Source: JAWLGZ01 sp041690635 (lineage in GTDB: Bacteria > Pseudomonadota > Gammaproteobacteria > Thiohalomonadales > Thiohalomonadaceae). From it: DNA of 64,000 nucleotides. The stretch is taken from contig JAWLGZ010000002.1 of assembly GCA_041690635.1 (NCBI GenBank), positions 434,001-498,000 of the forward strand. Reading direction: 5' to 3'. A model generated the notes under the pieces. The model saw only the letters and a program-made list of their open reading frames with translations, was not told where the DNA came from and did no database searches. The position numbers and the translations under genes were made by a program. Position 1 is the first letter of the stretch. Each line of letters begins with the position of its first letter. This document shows positions 8,360 through 16,704 of this stretch, piece after piece.

Positions 8360-8878
8360 TCATTCTCCTTCCCAGTAGTTGAGCGACTGACCCTCGCGCC
8401 CAACAAAAACAAACCTCTGTGGTCGGACGTCGGCACTTCCAGGGAGTTCATCAAGCACACCAAATTTGCCGGAATCGGGATAATCTACAACTTCCGGTGA
8501 CAGTTTCGTGCTTACTGCGAGATAGCGTAGCTCCTCCGTGCCGGTGTTGGTGATTTTATGCGCTCGTTCCTTTCCGCCGGGAGGACAGGCAACCACATCA
8601 CCGACGCGAATTGGATATGTGTCTTCGCCGATCCGAACCGTTCCGGAGCCTTGCAAGATGAAGAACATCTCTTCGTTTGCCCGATGATTGTGAAGCGGAA
8701 ACGCGCTCATGCCGGGAGGCACGGCCGTAATGTTGTACCCAAGCTTTTCGGCACCGACACGAGGGCTGATGAACCCCATCCTTGCTTCGTAACGATCAGC
8801 GGCTGCCCCCGAGAGTGCAGCGCCAGGCGGCCAAGGCTCAAGGGCAACATCTGCGATATTCATAATTGGCTTAGGCAT
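8360..8878 (-). CDS. Cupin-domain protein
   Basis: A small single-cupin protein of about 172 residues. The two cupin motifs are visible: PLHNHRANEEMFFILQGSG (motif 1 with His, His, Glu metal ligands) and, after VRIGEDTYPIRVGDVVACPP, a weaker motif 2 around AHKITNTGTEELRYLAVS. Start ATG 8878 (MPKPIMNIADVAL) has a TTGGAG ribosome binding site seven bases upstream, while a longer frame to 9004 lacks one. The family binds metal or small sugar- or acid-like ligands; no specific function can be assigned. It stands alone between an IS4 remnant and a featureless gap. Confidence 0.82.
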   Translation of the reverse strand: MPKPIMNIADVALEPWPPGAALSGAAADRYEARMGFISPRVGAEKLGYNITAVPPGMSAFPLHNHRANEEMFFILQGSGTVRIGEDTYPIRVGDVVACPPGGKERAHKITNTGTEELRYLAVSTKLSPEVVDYPDSGKFGVLDELPGSADVRPQRFVFVGREGQSLNYWEGE

Positions 8879-9257
8879 AAGCGACTCCAACTGACTGCAT
8901 GAAGGGAGAACGGGACGGCCCTGCGACCGGAGCGTTCGAATCCAGCTGACGGCAAAAGCCCTCGCTTGATGATGGACACGCAGGAACGACTTACTGCGTG
9001 CCATGTGATTTGGAAAAGGGATTCAGGTCGCCAACCCCTATTCTGCCTGGGAGAGAGGAACCAACGAAAACACGAACGGCCTACTCAGGGAGTACTTCCC
9101 CTAGGGGCCTGCTTTCTCACGTATCACGGATGATGTGCTTGCAGGCGTCGTAAATTCGCCAGACAATCGACCACGGAAGTGCCTAGGCTCCGGACCCCAC
9201 TTGAGGTATTCATCCCCGCCATTCGTAATGCACTTAGAACCTGATTCCACCCTGCCA
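8879..9257. other. Intergenic region without recognised gene
   Basis: Between the cupin and SRPBCC genes, both on the minus strand, I see no supported gene, repeat or RNA. The cupin promoter should lie here. Confidence 0.4.
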
Positions 9258-9719
9258 TCAGGCCAGATTCACTTCACATATCCCGTCGGCCCCGGCCACC
9301 CGCGCCAGGTTTTCCAGCTCTCGCACATAGGCCGGCCGCATGAGCCGCATGATCAGCAGACGCTCAAGCGCGCCGCGGCAACTCATGTCCGTATGGAAGG
9401 TGACATATGACTTGCATCCGCTCTCGCACGGCTCCACCGTGAAGGTAGTAACGAGGCCGTCGTCATTGCTCTCCACCAGCACCCGCCCCGGCTCCGGTTC
9501 GCTCACGACCGAACGGAACGACTGCGCTTTGCCCAGTACCTTCATGTGCACCACGATCACCGACCCCGCCCCGCGACCGCCCCGCTCCACCTCCAGATTC
9601 ACAAACGGTGGCCGCGGCAATATCTGCGGATGGCCGTTGTGGTAGTCGGCGATGATTTCGTAAACCTTTTGTGGTGCCGCATCGATCTGTGCCGAGGCGG
9701 AAAATGTCTTCGCAAACAT
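9258..9719 (-). CDS. SRPBCC (START/polyketide cyclase-like) family protein
   Basis: A 153-residue protein with the typical SRPBCC start FSASAQIDAAPQKVYEIIAD, a central beta-sheet (GRGAGSVIVVHMKVLG, SFRSVVSEPEPGRVLVES) and a C-terminal helix (LERLLIMRLMRPAYVRELENL). These proteins form a helix-grip cavity for hydrophobic ligands. The polyketide_cyc2 group is the closest match I can name. No neighbouring gene indicates a pathway. It is followed upstream by RAYT-derived repeat DNA. Confidence 0.82.
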   Translation of the reverse strand: MFAKTFSASAQIDAAPQKVYEIIADYHNGHPQILPRPPFVNLEVERGGRGAGSVIVVHMKVLGKAQSFRSVVSEPEPGRVLVESNDDGLVTTFTVEPCESGCKSYVTFHTDMSCRGALERLLIMRLMRPAYVRELENLARVAGADGICEVNLA

Positions 9720-9767
9720 ACGACTCCGTACGTTGATTCTTAAGGTCGCTTCGATATCGGGATCTAC

Positions 9768-9970
9768 TTCCTTGCCTTCCCCGCTGTCCCGTGAGCGTGG
9801 CCCCTTGTACTAGCGCTTGACTGGAATTAAATAGAGCCTGGCCCCTTTTCCTCAGCCGCCTTGCCATTCCGCTCTCTCCAGCCTCGGTCTCTCGGCTACG
9901 ATATCACGGATATTTTACTCTGACCCCGTTTATGGATATTTTACTCTGACCCCGTTTATGACCCCGTTTA
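9768..9970. repeat. Internally deleted RAYT element plus tandem REP cores
   Basis: The left end (CCTTGCCTTCCCCGCTGTCC) matches the 3' end of RAYT 2 near 11964. The right part (9853-9927) matches the 5' end and leader of RAYT genes: GCCGCCTTGCCATTCC, then CGGCTACGATATCACGGATA. Almost all of the transposase is missing between them. Two REP cores follow (9913-9927 and 9939-9953), and a GACCCCGTTTATG unit repeats three times up to about 9970. This looks like a non-autonomous, MITE-like derivative in the same orientation as the full RAYT genes. Confidence 0.65.
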
Positions 9971-10167
9971 TGATTTGATCACTGATCTTCCTCACATAAA
10001 GCGAAGTCCATTGCCAGAGGCTTCGGGTGTGGTACAGAACCATGGGATATTCCCAAGCGCGTCCACGGGCGCGCAAACGGACGCAGCACAATCTGTTTAC
10101 AGTCCGGACACATTTGCGCCACCGCTTGTGATGGGACAGCATTGCGGAAAACCAAAAAGGAGGAGGG

Positions 10168-11700
10168 ATGAACGTGGGCGATCTTTCGATCCAAGGCGGA
10201 GCCCGGTGCCTGGTGCTGGCGATACTTGCCTTCCTATCCTATCCACTCGCCAATGCGACAGAGCTTGAGATTCCCGAGCACCTCGATCAGGACGGCTTTC
10301 TCAACCTTTTGAATGCGGGCGAGTTCAAGCTGCTCAACCAGCGGATTTCGGCTTACCAGCAGGCGTATGCCGCCGATACGGAAAAGGAGTCTGATCTGTT
10401 AGGCGCACTGGCCGTGTTTTCATCGGGCAATCCGTCGTTAGACCGCCGGCTCGATGAGTGGATCGAAAAATACCCCGACTCTTACGGGGCGCGAATCGCC
10501 CGTGCCTACCACAAGGTTGCACAGGGGTGGAACTGGCGTGGAACCGCATTCGCCAACAAGACACCGGAGTTGAAGTTTGCGCGTATGCGGGAGGCCTTCT
10601 CGGCAGCGCGGTCCGATTTGATAACCTCACTGGAACTGACGGAAAAGCCGGTGGCCAGTTACGCATTGCTCATCGGCATCGGAAGGGCGACGTCGGATCG
10701 GGAGATACTCGACTACTGGCTGACGCGCGCTCTGGAATCGGATCCGCTGGCCTCTGCGCCGAGGTGGAATTATTCAATCGACCTCATGCCCCGCTGGGGC
10801 GGTTCCCACCAGGAGATGCAGGCCTTTGCCGATGCCATCGCCCTGATCGGCCACCCGAAGCTCATCAAACTCGCCCGGAAGGTCGAGGCCCAAATCCTGT
10901 TGGACAAAGGCGATGAGCGGCGGTGGGCCGATGATCTCCTCGGAGCGCTCGAGCTATATCAGGCGGCGCACCGGCACGTTCCGTTCTCCTCAACAAACGA
11001 AGATCTCGGCAGGCTCTACAAGAAACTCGGACGTGACGACCACGCCGAACCGTACCTCAAGGCGGCTTTGGAGGACTGGCCCCACGACGAGTCGGTGATG
11101 GCATCGCTTGCGCACCTCTATTTGCGAACACGGAACTACGACCAAGCGATGCACTATCTCCGTTCCGGCGCTTTTTTCATGGACGACTGGTCGATACGAC
11201 AACTCGCTACCATCAATCTGGAAGGGAAGTACGGACAGGCGGTGGACAACGACGCCGGGGTACGTCTGCTGGAACTCGGGGCTTACCTGCTGGACAAGAA
11301 GGCGATCTTCACCCTCGGCAACATGTACGAAAAAGGCCTCGGCGTGCCTGTCGATCGCGATAAAGCGATCCACTATTACGAGATCGGCGTGGCGCTCGGA
11401 GACGGCGCCTCGGAAAACAATCTCGGCCTGGTATTGTGGTACAGGAACGAAACCCCCGACGACCGCAAACGGGCTGCCCGGCTCTGGAAATCGGTCGCCG
11501 ACAAGGGACTGTCAAAGGGACAGATCAACCTAGATTATTTTCTGTCTCCAGCCGAAAGACTCGCCTTGGCGGCCAATTCCCCGCAAACGTGGCCTTTCTG
11601 GCCGTGGGTCGGTATTGCCGCCTTACTTCTCCTCCTTAGCCTCGTCTTCTTCATAATTTGGCGGCATCGTGAGGCGTCGGATCGGTACCCAGGCGGCTAA
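10168..11700 (+). CDS. DUF4034/TPR-Sel1 repeat protein with C-terminal membrane segment
   Basis: A 510-residue protein beginning with a signal-like segment (CLVLAILAFLSYPLANA). A DUF4034-like region follows (FLNLLNAGEFKLLNQRISAY ... SYGARIARAYHKVAQGW). Helical repeats of the TPR/Sel1 type come next, clearest at DLGRLYKKLGRDDHAEPYLKA and AIFTLGNMYEKGLGVPVDRD. A single membrane helix lies near residues 470-495 (WVGIAALLLLLSLVFFIIW). The ATG follows a strong AGGAGG-type ribosome binding site. DUF4034 proteins are known mainly from Pseudomonas-like bacteria and have no defined role. Export with a membrane tail suggests an envelope scaffold; that is inference. Confidence 0.78.
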   Translation: MNVGDLSIQGGARCLVLAILAFLSYPLANATELEIPEHLDQDGFLNLLNAGEFKLLNQRISAYQQAYAADTEKESDLLGALAVFSSGNPSLDRRLDEWIEKYPDSYGARIARAYHKVAQGWNWRGTAFANKTPELKFARMREAFSAARSDLITSLELTEKPVASYALLIGIGRATSDREILDYWLTRALESDPLASAPRWNYSIDLMPRWGGSHQEMQAFADAIALIGHPKLIKLARKVEAQILLDKGDERRWADDLLGALELYQAAHRHVPFSSTNEDLGRLYKKLGRDDHAEPYLKAALEDWPHDESVMASLAHLYLRTRNYDQAMHYLRSGAFFMDDWSIRQLATINLEGKYGQAVDNDAGVRLLELGAYLLDKKAIFTLGNMYEKGLGVPVDRDKAIHYYEIGVALGDGASENNLGLVLWYRNETPDDRKRAARLWKSVADKGLSKGQINLDYFLSPAERLALAANSPQTWPFWPWVGIAALLLLLSLVFFIIWRHREASDRYPGG

Positions 11701-11752
11701 AAGACGGAACAATGAAAGAAAAGGATATTGGTGATATTGGGGTTGGTTGAAG

Positions 11753-11895
11753 GGAATAATCAGGGTCGGAATAATCAGGGAATAATCAGAGGAATAATCA
11801 GTAATCAGGGTCAGAGTAACTTAATTCTCCGCCATCCAACACTTCAATCAGTAATCAGGGTCAGAGTAACTTAATTCTCCGCCATCCAACACTTC
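11753..11895. repeat. Nested tandem repeats carrying REP cores
   Basis: From 11753 a GGAATAATCAG-like unit occurs about four times. It runs into an exact 50-bp tandem duplication (11796-11845 and 11846-11895), each copy holding CAGGGTCAGAGTAAC. The duplication is perfect, so it is either recent or kept by slippage. It lies between the DUF4034 gene and the 3' end of RAYT 2. Confidence 0.8.
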
Positions 11896-11938
11896 CACTA
11901 CCCCCCTCACAAAGAATCGCTACGCCCCGAGGGATATT

Positions 11939-11959
11939 GGGGTCAGAGTAAATTATTCC
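11939..11959. repeat. REP core at the 3' end of RAYT 2
   Basis: GGGGTCAGAGTAAATTATTC spans the end of the RAYT 2 gene, so its stop codon region is built from the repeat. The 3' end of RAYT 1 shows a degenerate version (GGCAGAGTCAATTATTCC near 4472), which supports this as one boundary of the mobile unit. Confidence 0.7.
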
Positions 11960-12641
11960 TTTTCCTTGGCCTTCCCCGCTGTCCGGCTGTAACCCGAGAT
12001 CCGGTCAGCTTTTCAATCTCCTGTGCAAACCGTTCGTGACCCAACGCCAACCCTTTGTTGACGCTCTGGCGGATATCATCCAGAAGTCGGCCATCCACGT
12101 GCGCGGCAAACAGTGCACGGTAATGTTTCGTTCGCTGGGCTTTGGTCGTCCCGAGGGCGAGATAAAGTTCGTGCGGTGTCCGCAACTCGCTCTCCTTGCC
12201 GAGGGCATTGCAGGGATAACTCGACCAAGTGTAATCACCCGGTTCAGATACCATCCCGGCGCGCACCGGGTTGAGTTCGATATAGCGATACAGATGAAGC
12301 AGGTAGGCTTCGCTCTCCACCAGACAGGACTTGTAGCGCCCCTCCCAGAGCGTTCCGGTACGCTGGTAGGTGTAGTTGAAGTACCGAACATACATACGGC
12401 CAATCGCCTGCATCAGGCTGGAGATGGCATCGGCAACTCGCGGTGTGCAGAGCAGATGCACATGATTGCTCATCAACACCCACGCGTGGATTTCGACCTT
12501 GAACCGGGCGGCGTACTCCTTCAGCCAGGAGAGATACGCCCGCATGTCGTCTTCCGAAGCGAAACAAACCTGCCGGTTATTCCCTCGCTGAATCACATGC
12601 TGCGGCACGCCCGCCGGCGCCACGCGCGCTCTCCTAGCCAT
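11943..12641 (-). CDS. REP-associated tyrosine transposase (RAYT), second copy
   Basis: A 232-residue Y1 HUH transposase closely related to the one at 4481-5170. It shows the same signatures: GVPQHVIQRGNNRQVCFASE, HUH motif in MSNHVHLL, WEGRYKSCLVESEAYLLHLY and the catalytic Tyr in YRYIELNPVRAGMV. The frame is intact, and GGAG lies about ten bases before the ATG. The two copies differ at many positions, so they are not a fresh duplication. It is the likely source of mobilisation for the REP cores scattered over 5-18 kb. A YecA-like gene starts upstream on the same strand, only 15 bases away. Confidence 0.92.
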   Translation of the reverse strand: MARRARVAPAGVPQHVIQRGNNRQVCFASEDDMRAYLSWLKEYAARFKVEIHAWVLMSNHVHLLCTPRVADAISSLMQAIGRMYVRYFNYTYQRTGTLWEGRYKSCLVESEAYLLHLYRYIELNPVRAGMVSEPGDYTWSSYPCNALGKESELRTPHELYLALGTTKAQRTKHYRALFAAHVDGRLLDDIRQSVNKGLALGHERFAQEIEKLTGSRVTAGQRGRPRKRNNLL

Positions 12642-12656
12642 TCGAACCGCTCCGCT

Positions 12657-13328
12657 TCATCGCCGACCACAACACTTCTTGTACTTCTTTCCACTGCCGC
12701 ACGGACAAAACTCATTGCGGCCCACCTTGGGCTCCTTTCGCCGGAAAGGCTCGTCAAAGACCGACTGCTCTGAAGCGAAAAAGTCATAGATGGATTGAAT
12801 ACAGTGCGGGATGGATGCCCTCACCTCACGCCGCATCTGCTCATCCTCCATCGCGGCACGAAGATTCCGGCTCTCATCTGTATCGCTCACCACCACCGCA
12901 GCCGAGAGGACTGGCAGCAGCAGTTCCTGCCGTTCCTGTAATAGCCCGTCCCACACGTCCGGAGCCACTGTAACAGCCCGCATGAAGCCGTGCGCCCAAG
13001 CGGCGACCGTCGAAAACGGCGCATCCTCGGCATAAATTGGGTTGTACTTCGCATCACTCGCCAGAAGCCCCGACACCAAACCCGAAAGCCGCAGGATGAG
13101 GTCCTCAATGTCATCCGCCTCCGCCTGAGAGGCGTAGGCCGGCACTTCTCCTCCCCATATCTCCGGCAAGCAGTCCGCGAATGGAGTCGGAAACCCCGCA
13201 CAGACCATCCCAGTGACAAAGCCATCAACCACATCGAGCCCCATGGCCGTCTTGGGCGCACGTTCCGACAGAAGAAACTCCTCGAGCCGGTCCATGCCCT
13301 CGTTGTCGATTACCAGCGGCGTTTCCAA
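12657..13328 (-). CDS. YecA/YgfB (UPF0149) family protein with SEC-C zinc motif
   Basis: The N-terminal three quarters match the YgfB/YecA helical domain (RLEEFLLSERAPKTAMGLDV, VDGFVTGMVCAGFPTPFADC). The last 20 residues are a classical SEC-C metal-binding tail (GRNEFCPCGSGKKYKKCCGR), as found at the end of SecA. YecA-type proteins bind zinc or iron through this tail and have been connected with protein targeting; the exact role is uncertain. The frame opens with TTG at 13328, and an ATG at 13295 is an equally plausible start. The coding sequence ends 15 bases before RAYT 2. Confidence 0.85.
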   Translation of the reverse strand: METPLVIDNEGMDRLEEFLLSERAPKTAMGLDVVDGFVTGMVCAGFPTPFADCLPEIWGGEVPAYASQAEADDIEDLILRLSGLVSGLLASDAKYNPIYAEDAPFSTVAAWAHGFMRAVTVAPDVWDGLLQERQELLLPVLSAAVVVSDTDESRNLRAAMEDEQMRREVRASIPHCIQSIYDFFASEQSVFDEPFRRKEPKVGRNEFCPCGSGKKYKKCCGRR

Positions 13329-13374
13329 CTAAAGACTCCGTTCGGACAGGCAAACGAGATTGGATGGTAACAGG

Positions 13375-13420
13375 TTTATTTTACTCTGACCCCACTTATC
13401 CATGACCCCACTTATCCAGG
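13375..13420. repeat. REP core with short tandem extension
   Basis: TTTATTTTACTCTGACCCC is followed by two CATGACCCCACTTATCC-like units. This is the same layout as at 9913-9970, where GACCCCGTTTATG repeats follow the core. It lies in the 300-base gap upstream of the YecA-like gene, where no protein gene is supported. Confidence 0.65.
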
Positions 13421-13503
13421 CGCGTTTATCAGGAGCCGACATTTTTCAAATGACGGAGAAATCGTCAGGGACAAACACGCCCTCTTGCACGGAGACGGCT
13501 AAT

Positions 13504-13540
13504 GGGCGTCCCCTTTTTGATCCAGGATCAAGGAACGCCC
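13504..13540. terminator. Imperfect hairpin in the gap before the PAP2 gene
   Basis: GGGCGT (13504-13509) pairs with ACGCCC (13535-13540). Inside, TTGATCC pairs with GGATCAA around one base. No T-tract follows on either strand. It could be a terminator relic or a protein-binding palindrome. Confidence 0.3.
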
Positions 13541-13628
13541 AACCGTCTACTATTGAAAGCACGGCCCGGCGGCGGGCCGACTCACAGGGCAACGGCGTGC
13601 CCTGGCCGAAACCAGCACGGACGTTTTC

Positions 13629-14234
13629 ATGAGACATCCACTTTGGGGTGTTTTCGTCGTCACGTTGTTCCTGCCCGGGATGGGGTTGGCGGCGGAAAAC
13701 CTGATTGACCGCAAGGTCGCCAAGGATACCGGCGGTATCTACCGCTACCAGGAAGAAGTGCCGCTTGCCCTGGGCCTGGTCACCGTCGGCGGCGCGCTGT
13801 GGGAAGGCAGCGAGAGTCGACTCGGCCGAACCTTCTGGCAAAGCAGCGAATCCCTTTTCATCTCCTTCGTACTGGCGAAGGGACTCAAGCAAGCGACCGG
13901 TCGCCTGCGCCCCAAGAGCACGGACGACCCGAACCAATGGGGCGAGGGGGGCGACTCATTCCCCAGTGCCCATGTCTCCGCGACCACGGCAATGGTCACC
14001 CCCCTGATCCTCGAGTATCGCAAGACCGACCCGTGGGTCATGGCGCTGGCGGCGCTGCCGGTCTACGAGATGGTGGCGCGGGTCAAGGCGCAGGAGCACT
14101 GGCAGACCGACGTCCTCGCCGGTGCCGCGCTCGGGGCCACGGTGGGCTATCTCACCCACCGGCGAGAACAGCCGGTGATCGTGACCCTGCTACCGGATGG
14201 TTTGCTGGTGGGTTTTCATAAAGCCCTGCGCTGA
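13629..14234 (+). CDS. PAP2-superfamily phosphatase
   Basis: A 201-residue type 2 phosphatidic acid phosphatase-like protein. It has an N-terminal signal or membrane segment (LWGVFVVTLFLPGMGLAAE) and the three conserved phosphatase motifs: KQATGRLRP (K-x6-RP), SFPSAHVS (PSGH-like) and RVKAQEHWQTDVLAG (R-x5-H-x3-D). All catalytic residues are present. Substrates in this family include phosphatidic acid, undecaprenyl pyrophosphate and other lipid phosphates, with the active site on the periplasmic face. No operon partner is seen. DNA after the stop contains a copied fragment of the pyruvate dehydrogenase terminator region. Confidence 0.88.
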   Translation: MRHPLWGVFVVTLFLPGMGLAAENLIDRKVAKDTGGIYRYQEEVPLALGLVTVGGALWEGSESRLGRTFWQSSESLFISFVLAKGLKQATGRLRPKSTDDPNQWGEGGDSFPSAHVSATTAMVTPLILEYRKTDPWVMALAALPVYEMVARVKAQEHWQTDVLAGAALGATVGYLTHRREQPVIVTLLPDGLLVGFHKALR

Positions 14235-14317
14235 TGGTGCGGCGCCACTGCCATCTGGGGGAGGGGTGGTAACGATCCCGGATGTTGCTTGGGAGAAAAA
14301 GAGGACGCCCATTAGCC

Positions 14318-14390
14318 GCACTGTCCCCGGAAACGCCGCTCTTTTCTACCACGCCCATTCCGTAGGCACAAATACCAACCATCAGGCCCT
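14318..14390 (-). repeat. Third copy of the E2-E3 gene terminator region
   Basis: The segment with TCTTTTCTACCACGCCCATT, GTAGGCACAAAT and ATCAGGCC matches 18354-18415 and 4350-4405. It holds less of the coding tail than the 4.4-kb copy. It leads directly into a RAYT-derived repeat, as the 4.4-kb copy leads into RAYT 1. Confidence 0.65.
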
Positions 14391-14485
14391 AGCCTAGCCC
14401 CCTGCCGTCTTGCCATCTCCGGTCTTTCCAGCCTCGTTCTCTTGGCTACGATATCACGAATATTTTACTCTGACCCCATTTATAC
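14389..14485. repeat. RAYT 5'-end direct repeat, copy A
   Basis: About 97 bases are repeated at 14709-14805 with one mismatch seen (G at 14404, A at 14724). The unit contains the start of a RAYT gene on the minus strand (CGTCTTGCCAT encodes the first residues), its leader with CTACGATATCACGAATA, and the REP core at 14463-14477. It ends in CATTTATA, where it joins the IS3 OrfA fragment. Confidence 0.8.
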
Positions 14486-14632
14486 CTCCATGCCGCCATA
14501 TTTGGCTTTCCAGTTGTAGTAGGTCGCATCCGATATCCCCAGCTCTCGGCAGACGTCCTTCACCTGCCGGCCTCCCTCAACCTCCTTCAGCGTCCGGACG
14601 ATCTGCGTCTCAGTGAACCTGCTCTTTCTCAT
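14480..14632 (-). pseudogene. IS3-family OrfA fragment (truncated by repeat)
   Basis: A 50-codon minus-strand frame from ATG 14632 encodes the N-terminal helix-turn-helix of an IS3-family OrfA: MRKSRFTETQIVRTLKEVEG, then VKDVCRELGISDATYYNWKA and KYGGMEV. The stop codon TAA (14480-14482) is supplied by the neighbouring RAYT-derived repeat. The leucine zipper and all of OrfB are missing. A TAATTTACG-containing gap lies upstream. It is inactive as a transposase. Confidence 0.8.
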
Positions 14633-14708
14633 CGTGGGTCTCCTCGTGGGCACTATTGTGCCGGAGACCTCTAGAATTCGATGGGCCTAATTTACGGGAA
14701 GGCGACAC

Positions 14709-14805
14709 CTAGCCTAGCCCCCTACCGTCTTGCCATCTCCGGTCTTTCCAGCCTCGTTCTCTTGGCTACGATATCACGAATATTTTACTCTGACCCCATT
14801 TATAC
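14709..14805. repeat. RAYT 5'-end direct repeat, copy B
   Basis: Nearly identical to 14389-14485 at an offset of 320 bases, including the REP core at 14783-14797. This copy joins the IS4 transposase fragment at the same base where copy A joins the IS3 fragment: the shared junction is TATAAATGGGG on the minus strand. Confidence 0.8.
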
Positions 14806-15438
14806 ATCGGTCTCCAAGAGATGCCCGAGAAGCGTCGCGTTGAACCACGTATCCTCCTCCGCACGGCTCACCTGAACCGTCCCCCGGATACGGCCAATCC
14901 AGTCCCAGCCCAACGACTCGACCGCACGGAACCACGGGTTCTTGAATCCGGCATCGCTGACGATGATCGGGCGACAGCCCTCGGGCAACACCTCAGCGAG
15001 TTTCTCAAGAAACTGTCGCTGCACTTCACGATTGCCGTACTTCGCCTGCGGGTGCACCTCTTGGTAGAGCGTTTTGCCTCGTCCTCCCGCTGGCACCGAA
15101 GCGCGGAGAACATGCAAAGCGTCGTCGTGGGAGACCGAAGACCAGTCGACCAGAATCAGCGGTCGCTGCTCCTGTTGCACGATCCAATGCGCCATCGCGC
15201 CGTACACGCCAGTCGATTCGTCACACAAGCGTGTGTTTCCGACCAACCGATCCATCTGCTTGATCGACGCCTTCTCGGTGATCTCCTCTCGCGGCGAGTT
15301 GCGCCCCAGACCCGTTACCGAGACACACTTCCCCGACAGGGCGGCCTCGACGCCGATGGTCAGCGACTTGAAGCGGACTTTGTGCATCGATTGACAGATA
15401 GACCCAAGGTTTGTCTCAATGAGCGCGGTGGCGTGCAT
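14800..15438 (-). pseudogene. IS4-family transposase, N-terminal fragment
   Basis: A 212-codon frame encodes the N-terminal and central part of an IS4-family DDE transposase. Visible are the first catalytic Asp region (RPLILVDWSSVSHDDALHVL) and the second (GCRPIIVSDAGFKNPWFRAV). The C-terminal YREK domain with the catalytic Glu is missing. The stop codon comes from the adjoining RAYT-derived repeat (LLETDV then TAA). The ATG at 15438 (MHATALIETNLGSICQSMHK) has the typical start of this family. Not functional by itself. Confidence 0.85.
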
Positions 15439-15630
15439 CGGTGTCCTCCAATTGGTGTGGTGACCGTTAGGAGATCACATGCGCCGATGCATGTCCACCC
15501 CACTTCCCTTAGCAATCAGCCGGTTACGCTCGGCATTCGTGGGGATTCTTCAGCATCTATCCTGACACCGGGGGAATGTGCGGCATTGCCAAGCCGCTGC
15601 TGGCCCCTTTTATTTATTTGGTGCTATTGC

Positions 15631-16650
15631 TCACTGCACACTTCTGGCGCACGTGAATTCACGCCTAACCGCATTAGTCGAGAGGTAAAATGATAATGAC
15701 TCGTGATCTATGCTACTAATGCGGCCAGTAAGAGCCATCACATCCCCTATCCAATCTTGGCTTTCAGACCCCAAGTAAGTCACAGATATGAATCCATCAT
15801 CTTCTAGAGCGTACTGCCCCGCCACGTTCCCAAGCCCACCCCGAGCCGATGTTGTGCCATCATCATAAAATGCCATCATAGTGCTGTCTTCGAGAGAAAA
15901 TCGACGATTAGTATTTACGGATACATTTGTTACATCACACACCCAATTCCCGCGAACCAACTCAGAAACTTTCACCAAGGGGGTTGTCTCTGTCTGATTA
16001 TTTTCAGACACCAACCCAACTGTTCTGACCTTTTCCGGCTCATTCTCTCTTGGTCCACCTTCAAAACCACAAGCCTTTGCTTGTGCATTAACCGCATCCT
16101 TCGGACCGGTCCGAATACACCGGAGCACATCAAACTCCTTATCAACAGCCAAAATCACCCACTGATTAGGTTCTCTCTCTTTTTTAGCAAAAGCACTAGC
16201 CACACAAACATAGTCATGGCGCGCCAATATAGCTGGAATCGGGGCAGACAATTCTCCGGTCAACCTCGTCCTGGAAATAGTGCCGATACGAACATCGGAG
16301 AGCCTTGCATCCTCCACCTTGTCACATATCCCACCCGGCCCAGCATAGGAGTACTCGCTTTCATAGATTTCCCTTATCGCATACTCCTTAAGCTTTTCAT
16401 TTTGATCCACGCTTAACAATCTACCCAAAGGCTCACCGCTTTCCTGGTGACCAATGAAGACCACTCCTGCGGAAAGCGTTGTTAGAATCGCCCACAACCC
16501 AATTGCTTGCCCACGACTGATATCTTTTCCTTGGTGCCGCATGTTCGTTTGCGCTTTTTCCCATCGGAAAAACACCATAAAGCCGGCAGCACCCCCAAAA
16601 AAAACCAAGCCAGCGTACCCCGCCAGCTGCATTGCATTAAGCTCAAGCAT
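15631..16650 (-). CDS. Uncharacterised membrane-anchored protein
   Basis: A 339-residue protein of unknown family. The first 65 residues form two hydrophobic helices (MQLAGYAGLVFFGGAAGFMV and AIGLWAILTTLSAGVVFIG) around a basic loop. The rest is probably outside the membrane, with an unusual number of Cys residues (GGICDK, YVCVAS, VLRCIRTG, KACGFEGG, NWVCDVT, EFTCARS). The C-terminal region looks like a lipocalin-type beta-sheet (GNWVCDVTNVSVNTNRRFSL, MMAFYDDGTTSARGG). Base composition is visibly more AT-rich than the neighbours, suggesting transfer. No function is assigned. Confidence 0.65.
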   Translation of the reverse strand: MLELNAMQLAGYAGLVFFGGAAGFMVFFRWEKAQTNMRHQGKDISRGQAIGLWAILTTLSAGVVFIGHQESGEPLGRLLSVDQNEKLKEYAIREIYESEYSYAGPGGICDKVEDARLSDVRIGTISRTRLTGELSAPIPAILARHDYVCVASAFAKKEREPNQWVILAVDKEFDVLRCIRTGPKDAVNAQAKACGFEGGPRENEPEKVRTVGLVSENNQTETTPLVKVSELVRGNWVCDVTNVSVNTNRRFSLEDSTMMAFYDDGTTSARGGLGNVAGQYALEDDGFISVTYLGSESQDWIGDVMALTGRISSIDHESLSFYLSTNAVRREFTCARSVQ

Positions 16651-16704
16651 TTGTTCTTGTCCTCACTAGAGTACGTCACCATGAACAACCACATCACACA
16701 CAAT

